Shown here piece after piece: positions 14,166 to 16,900 of a DNA stretch of 16,900 bases. Numbering within the stretch: the first letter of the stretch is position 1; every line of letters starts with the position of its first letter. The notes beneath the pieces are model-generated. The model ran no database searches. It was not told the DNA's origin and worked only from the letters and a program-made list of their open reading frames with translations. Both the position numbers and the translations under genes were made by a program. The stretch is from an uncultured Porphyromonadaceae bacterium (GTDB taxonomy: Bacteria; Bacteroidota; Bacteroidia; Bacteroidales; Muribaculaceae), in contig CALAVE010000042.1 of the NCBI GenBank assembly GCA_937892215.1, positions 1 through 16,900 of the forward strand, written 5' to 3'.

Positions 14166-14987
14166 TCAGTATTGCTCCTGCTCATTAGGGAATTCGCCGT
14201 TCTTCACGTCATTGATATAGTTCCCCACCGAGTCTATAATCTGGTCGCCTAGGTGGTCATAGAGGCGAAGGAACTTAGGCTTGAACCCGCGGTTCAGACC
14301 CAGCATGTCTTGAAGCACTAGCACTTGGCCGTCAGTTCCGCTGCCGGCACCAATCCCTATCGTGGGAATATCCAGCATCGCCGTCACCTCACGGGCAAGC
14401 GCCGCAGGTATCTTCTCGGTCACCAGGATAAAGCACCCCAGTTCCTGAAGCAGAAGCGCGTCTTCCTTCAGTTTCTTCGCCTCTGCGTCGCCGCTGGCGC
14501 GCAACGCGTAACTGCCGAACTTATACACCGACTGCGGCGTCAGTCCCAGATGACCGCAAACCGGTATTCCGGCACGAAGTATAAGTTCTATCGCATCGCG
14601 TATCTCCGCACCGCCTTCCATCTTCACACCGTCGGCTCCTGTTTCCTGCATTATGCGGATTGCGTTGCGCTGCGCCTCGTAAGGATCGCCCTGATATGTG
14701 CCGAACGGCATGTCTATCAGCACCATCGCACGCTTGGCGGCCTTTGCCACGGTCTTGCCATACACGATCATCTCATCCAGTGTGATCGGAACGGTGGTGA
14801 GATTTCCCTGCATCACGTTCGACGCACTGTCACCCACCAGTATCATTTCCACTCCGGCCTCGTCCAGCAGACTTGCCATCGTGTAATCGTAGGCCGTCAG
14901 CATCGCTATCTTTTCTCCGGTGCGCTTCATCTCCGCTATGCGCTTGGTAGTGATTTTCTTCGTGTCGCTAACTGTGTAACTCGACAT
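14166..14987 (-). CDS. panB: 3-methyl-2-oxobutanoate hydroxymethyltransferase (ketopantoate hydroxymethyltransferase)
   Basis: The enzyme makes ketopantoate from alpha-ketoisovalerate and 5,10-methylene-tetrahydrofolate, the first committed step to pantothenate and CoA. The 273-residue protein has the family's normal length and all key residues: D53 in VGDS and D92 in DMPFG (Mg ligands), E124 in KMEGG (substrate contact) and E191 in VTEKIPAALA (catalytic base position, E181 in E. coli). HLGLTPQS and the GIGAGSGTDGQVLVLQDMLG segment are also typical. The start ATG 14987 has an unusually good Shine-Dalgarno for this phylum (AGGAG, plus-strand 14997-15001) nine bases upstream, and a promoter at 15033-15063. 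No panC or panD is adjacent. It is divergent from the HMA-domain gene, with 209 bases between the two start codons. Downstream lies the palindrome at 14095-14132. Confidence 0.98.
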   Translation of the reverse strand: MSSYTVSDTKKITTKRIAEMKRTGEKIAMLTAYDYTMASLLDEAGVEMILVGDSASNVMQGNLTTVPITLDEMIVYGKTVAKAAKRAMVLIDMPFGTYQGDPYEAQRNAIRIMQETGADGVKMEGGAEIRDAIELILRAGIPVCGHLGLTPQSVYKFGSYALRASGDAEAKKLKEDALLLQELGCFILVTEKIPAALAREVTAMLDIPTIGIGAGSGTDGQVLVLQDMLGLNRGFKPKFLRLYDHLGDQIIDSVGNYINDVKNGEFPNEQEQY

Positions 14988-15032
14988 AATTTTCTTCTCC
15001 TCTTTTTATTGTTGATGTTTCTTTTTCCGCCG

Positions 15033-15063
15033 CAAAGTTACGGCTACATTTCGGATTTCCCAA
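15033..15063 (-). promoter_or_regulatory. panB promoter
   Basis: The minus strand carries TTGG (plus-strand 15060-15063), 19 bases, then TAACTTTG (plus-strand CAAAGTTA, 15033-15040), a perfect -7 box. The predicted leader is about 40 nucleotides and contains the AGGAG site. Confidence 0.65.
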
Positions 15064-15133
15064 TTTTTGTCCTCTTTTTTCAAGTTTCTACGCCGCTTCG
15101 CTTCGTTCCATTTATAATAATTTAACACAAATT

Positions 15134-15166
15134 TTTGCGCTTCTCTGTTTCTATTTGCTACTTTTG
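15134..15166 (+). promoter_or_regulatory. Promoter of the HMA-domain gene
   Basis: TTTG at 15134-15137, 21 bases, then TACTTTTG at 15159-15166 match both phylum consensus boxes and spacing. The start codon follows 30 bases later, so the leader is short and has no evident metal-responsive structure. Confidence 0.68.
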
Positions 15167-15196
15167 TCACATATTAATTAAACATTATCACAAACT

Positions 15197-15712
15197 ATGA
15201 AAAATTTATTATTCACAATCGCTGTCGCTCTTTGCTGCTGCAACTTGGCTTTAGCCGAGAAGCAGAGCGTGACTGTGCTAAAAACCGACATCCACTGCGA
15301 CAACTGCAAGAACAAAATCCTTCAGAACACCGACGCTCTCGGACAGGGAATCAAAGATGTCAAGGTTGACCTGCAATCTCAAATCGTTTTCATCGAATAC
15401 GACGGTGATCTCAATTCTGAAGAAAACATCATTAAGGGATTGGAATCTCTTAACGTCAAGGCCGAGAAGGCACGCCCTGTTAAAGGCGCAGCCAACGGAA
15501 AACCTTTCTGCAAAATGCCGCCTCCTGAGAAAAAAGCCCAGAAATGCGACAAAGCCGACCTCGCTAAGTGCGATAAGAAAGCCCCAGACTGCGGCAACAA
15601 GGCCGATTGCGACAAGACCATAAAGTGCGACAAGAAAGCCGACTGCGAAGCAAAGGCATCATCATGCTGCGCTAAGCCAGATTGCTGCCCCGACATGAAA
15701 TGTAACAAATAA
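15197..15712 (+). CDS. Exported heavy-metal-binding protein: HMA domain fused to a Cys/Lys-rich metallothionein-like tail
   Basis: The product has 171 residues. A signal peptide (MKNLLFTIAVALCCCNLALA, cleavage near residue 20) carries three consecutive cysteines in its core. Residues about 24-92 form an HMA (ferredoxin-like) domain: VTVLKTDIHCDNCKNKI with the CxxC metal site at C34 and C37, then VKVDLQSQIVFIEYD and a second helix NIIKGLESLNV. From C105 to the end (67 residues) there are 12 cysteines among Lys/Asp/Ala, in repeats such as KCDKADLAKCDKK, DCGNKADCDK, KCDKKADC, and a closing CC-x4-CC-x4-C. This suggests binding of copper, zinc or another soft metal outside the cytoplasm, either as buffer or as chaperone. 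No P-type ATPase or efflux gene is adjacent. The gene has its own promoter and terminator, so it is monocistronic. Confidence 0.85.
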   Translation: MKNLLFTIAVALCCCNLALAEKQSVTVLKTDIHCDNCKNKILQNTDALGQGIKDVKVDLQSQIVFIEYDGDLNSEENIIKGLESLNVKAEKARPVKGAANGKPFCKMPPPEKKAQKCDKADLAKCDKKAPDCGNKADCDKTIKCDKKADCEAKASSCCAKPDCCPDMKCNK

Positions 15713-15740
15713 TCTGATTTATTCTAATCACCTCTAATTA

Positions 15741-15780
15741 CACCCTCCGGGAATGGATTGTGAACCATTCTCGGAGGGTG
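15741..15780 (+). terminator. Strong hairpin terminator after the HMA-domain gene
   Basis: CACCCTCCGGGAATGG (15741-15756) pairs with CCATTCTCGGAGGGTG (15765-15780): 16 positions with one mismatch and an 8-base loop, 28 bases past the stop. Only a weak U-rich stretch (ACATTTATAA) follows. Confidence 0.75.
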
Positions 15781-15827
15781 ACATTTATAACCCGGTCGTA
15801 TCTTCTCCATACTCTAACCTGATTCGC

Positions 15828-15990
15828 TCATTAGGATTTATGTCAGAGCAGATTTTATTTTAAGAAGGTTGCGAAGAAATTGTCGAAGGCATACAGGGCT
15901 ACGGCGAAACAATTTCTGAAGCCAAGATGCATAAAGAAAACTGTTATGGCATAAATCCTCTTTCTAAACCGCCTTTTGCCGGCCTAATGA
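15828..15990. repeat. Nested inverted-repeat element, MITE-like
   Basis: Three nested arm pairs: TCATTAGG 15828-15835 with CCTAATGA 15983-15990; AGGATTTATG 15833-15842 with CATAAATCCT 15950-15959; AGAAATTGT 15875-15883 with ACAATTTCT 15909-15917. All pairs are perfect. GATTCGC stands directly before the element (15821-15827) and again two bases after it (15993-15999), like a target-site duplication. There is no transposase. Length (163 bases) and structure suit a non-autonomous element or a structured RNA. Confidence 0.55.
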
Positions 15991-16138
15991 CCGATTCGCG
16001 CTTAACCTCACTTTCTCCAATTCTCAGCTTGGGGAATTATTACAATCTTTTTCTACACTTATCACCCTATTTGTCAGATATTTCCGTAAACTTGTTACAA
16101 ATATTTGTACATTTATTAAAAACCGAAAAAAATTAACG

Positions 16139-16146
16139 TACCTTTG
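16139..16146 (+). promoter_or_regulatory. -7 box of the XRE-like regulator gene
   Basis: TACCTTTG is a perfect TAnnTTTG box. Transcription would begin near 16153, leaving an unusually long AT-rich leader of about 140 bases before ATG 16296. No clear -33 TTTG at standard spacing; the nearest (16104-16107) is 31 bases away. Confidence 0.55.
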
Positions 16147-16295
16147 CAAAAATAATTATTGTAGCAGGAATTTAAACACCTGATACAAAAGTATTTTTAT
16201 TACAATCTAACCACTTTAGCTTGGATAACTGATTTTTTTAACTTTTAATTTTTCATTAACTCTCGGAAATTAATTCACTTTTAATCCCCCTCACA

Positions 16296-16532
16296 ATGCA
16301 CATTGGCCAAAGAATACATGAAGTGATGAAGGAGCAAGGCAGAACCTCGGTTTGGCTCGCCGAACAGCTCAACACCGTTCGGACCAACGTTTACGACATC
16401 TATCACCGTAGCCACATCGACACGGAACTGCTCATGCGTATATCTAACCTGCTCCACCACAATTTCGCGCAGGAAATTGCAGATGAGTATAATTCTCAAC
16501 TACCTAATAAACATAAACAATCTAAGGAATAA
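16296..16532 (+). CDS. Small XRE-like helix-turn-helix protein
   Basis: The product has 78 residues. MHIGQRIHEVMKEQGRTS leads into a helix-turn-helix: WLAEQLNTVRTNVYDIYHR at about 19-37, then HIDTELLMRISNLLHHNF. The pattern (GxxI-E-x-G-x2-WLA-x2-L-x3-R-x-NVY-I, then IDTxLLxRIS) is that of a short DNA-binding family common in Bacteroidetes. The C-terminal 20 residues are polar and probably disordered. ATG 16296 is the first in frame and aligns with the usual MHIG start. It stands alone, with its own -7 box and a long leader; neither partner toxin nor phage genes are adjacent, so autoregulation or a housekeeping nucleoid-type role are both open. Confidence 0.85.
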   Translation: MHIGQRIHEVMKEQGRTSVWLAEQLNTVRTNVYDIYHRSHIDTELLMRISNLLHHNFAQEIADEYNSQLPNKHKQSKE

Positions 16533-16632
16533 ACACACACCAGATCCAGATTAATCTGATTCCTTTTCTACTTCGTTTTCTATTTCAATAAGCCGATTCA
16601 AGTTTTTCACACCCACACCACCTCCACGTAAA

Positions 16633-16653
16633 GACGTGTCGCTCAGACACGTC
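16633..16653. repeat. Perfect short palindrome GACGTGTC/GACACGTC
   Basis: GACGTGTC (16633-16640) and GACACGTC (16646-16653) flank the loop GCTCA. The core is shared with the palindrome at 14095-14132, suggesting a dispersed REP-like family. Confidence 0.55.
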
Positions 16654-16699
16654 CACACCATCGTATGGCTACGCACCCACCCATGCCCCATCACATTAA

Positions 16700-16729
16700 T
16701 TCGCGTCCATTCGCGTTAATCCGCGGTTA
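16700..16729. repeat. Three 10-base tandem units, TTCGCGTnnA type
   Basis: Units TTCGCGTCCA, TTCGCGTTAA and TCCGCGGTTA follow without gaps. Such stretches occur as dispersed intergenic repeats in various bacteria; no function is evident here. Confidence 0.5.
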
Positions 16730-16846
16730 AAATCCTCTCCGCGCTTCGCGACTAACACCGCGGGCATGCGGCGACGCACCACCACAAGACACCACCACCA
16801 AAAAAAATAGCGGCAACGCTTTTCAGCATCACCGCCTTAAACTCTG

Positions 16847-16900
16847 TCGGGGTGAGAGGACTCGAACTTCCGACCTCCACGTCCCGAACGTGGCGCGCTA
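16847..16900 (-). tRNA. tRNA-Pro(CGG), 3' part; 5' part beyond the window
   Basis: On the minus strand the sequence shows a CCACG/CGTGG anticodon stem (plus-strand 16889-16893 and 16877-16881) around the loop TTCGGGA, so the anticodon is CGG (plus-strand 16884-16886), reading the proline codon CCG. The T-loop is TTCGAGT and the acceptor 3' strand CACCCCG, with discriminator A at 16847; CCA is not encoded. The T-stem contains one A-C mismatch (second pair from the loop). The D-arm and 5' acceptor strand lie outside. Confidence 0.9.

Larger units (their letters stand above)
16533..16846. other. Repeat-bearing intergenic region before tRNA-Pro
   Basis: No gene visible. It contains a short palindrome (16633-16653), a three-unit 10-base tandem repeat (16700-16729), and C/A-rich DNA with CCACCAC runs (about 16778-16800). 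Confidence 0.6.

Noticed and set aside
14325..15125. Plus-strand frame of 266 codons opposite panB
   Set aside because: panB is unambiguous on the minus strand and this frame has no family features.
14988..15196. Riboswitch upstream of panB or of the HMA gene
   Set aside because: Both predicted leaders are only about 25-40 nucleotides, too short for a known riboswitch, and no conserved core is seen.
15927..16136. 69-codon plus-strand frame after the HMA gene
   Set aside because: It begins inside the nested inverted-repeat element and crosses its edge; the second half is low-complexity Leu/Ser-rich, and the next promoter immediately follows.
16700..16800. CRISPR array suggested by short repeats
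   Set aside because: Units are 10 bases without spacers; no longer regularly spaced repeats exist anywhere in the window.
16640..16846. Mobile-element attachment site next to tRNA-Pro
   Set aside because: No integrase gene and no second copy of the tRNA 3' end within the window.

Overview
The window looks like a chromosomal segment of a Bacteroidales bacterium (Prevotellaceae or Muribaculaceae-like; the genus cannot be fixed from sequence alone). The evidence is five or more Bacteroidetes-type -7 boxes (TAnnTTTG) correctly placed before genes, scarce Shine-Dalgarno sites, an anaerobic sulfatase-maturase, a Bacteroidales-style ECF sigma factor, many small exported proteins of Bacteroidales-restricted type, and a short XRE-like regulator of a kind common in the phylum.

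Layout. 1-1001 (+) is the 3' part of a radical-SAM anaerobic sulfatase-maturase. 1123-1634 is a scar: an ECF sigma factor that stops just before region 4 meets, tail to tail, the start of an unknown minus-strand gene. 1660-3033 (-) is an AlbA_2/HATPase/winged-helix regulator with its own promoter. 3273-5253 (-) holds three small exported proteins: a DUF4468-like protein with a BamE-like tail, a beta-barrel outer-membrane protein, and an unknown exported protein. A good promoter sits far upstream at 5614-5645. 5971-8775 (+) is polA, whose 3'-5' exonuclease site has lost all four metal-binding or catalytic positions I could align. 8769-13849 (-) is a tight four-gene cluster read as one operon: a TMEM43-family membrane protein, a YARHG plus right-handed beta-helix protein, a paralogous beta-helix protein whose YARHG segment has decayed, and a DUF3828-like lipoprotein. 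14166-14987 (-) is panB. It is divergent from 15197-15712 (+), an exported HMA-domain protein fused to a Cys/Lys-rich metallothionein-like tail, which is closed by a strong terminator hairpin. 15828-15990 is a nested inverted-repeat element resembling a MITE. 16296-16532 (+) is a small XRE-like regulator, followed by repeat-bearing intergenic DNA and the 3' half of tRNA-Pro(CGG) on the minus strand.

How the genes may work together. The housekeeping genes (polA, panB, tRNA-Pro) alternate with accessory envelope genes. The best candidate for an undescribed system is the 13849-8769 cluster: every product is predicted to be membrane-bound or exported, gaps are only 10-43 bases, and the two beta-helix proteins arose by tandem duplication. 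Its function cannot be read from the sequence. Promoters, hairpins and repeats were found by eye, and all domain names rest on motif recognition without database searches.
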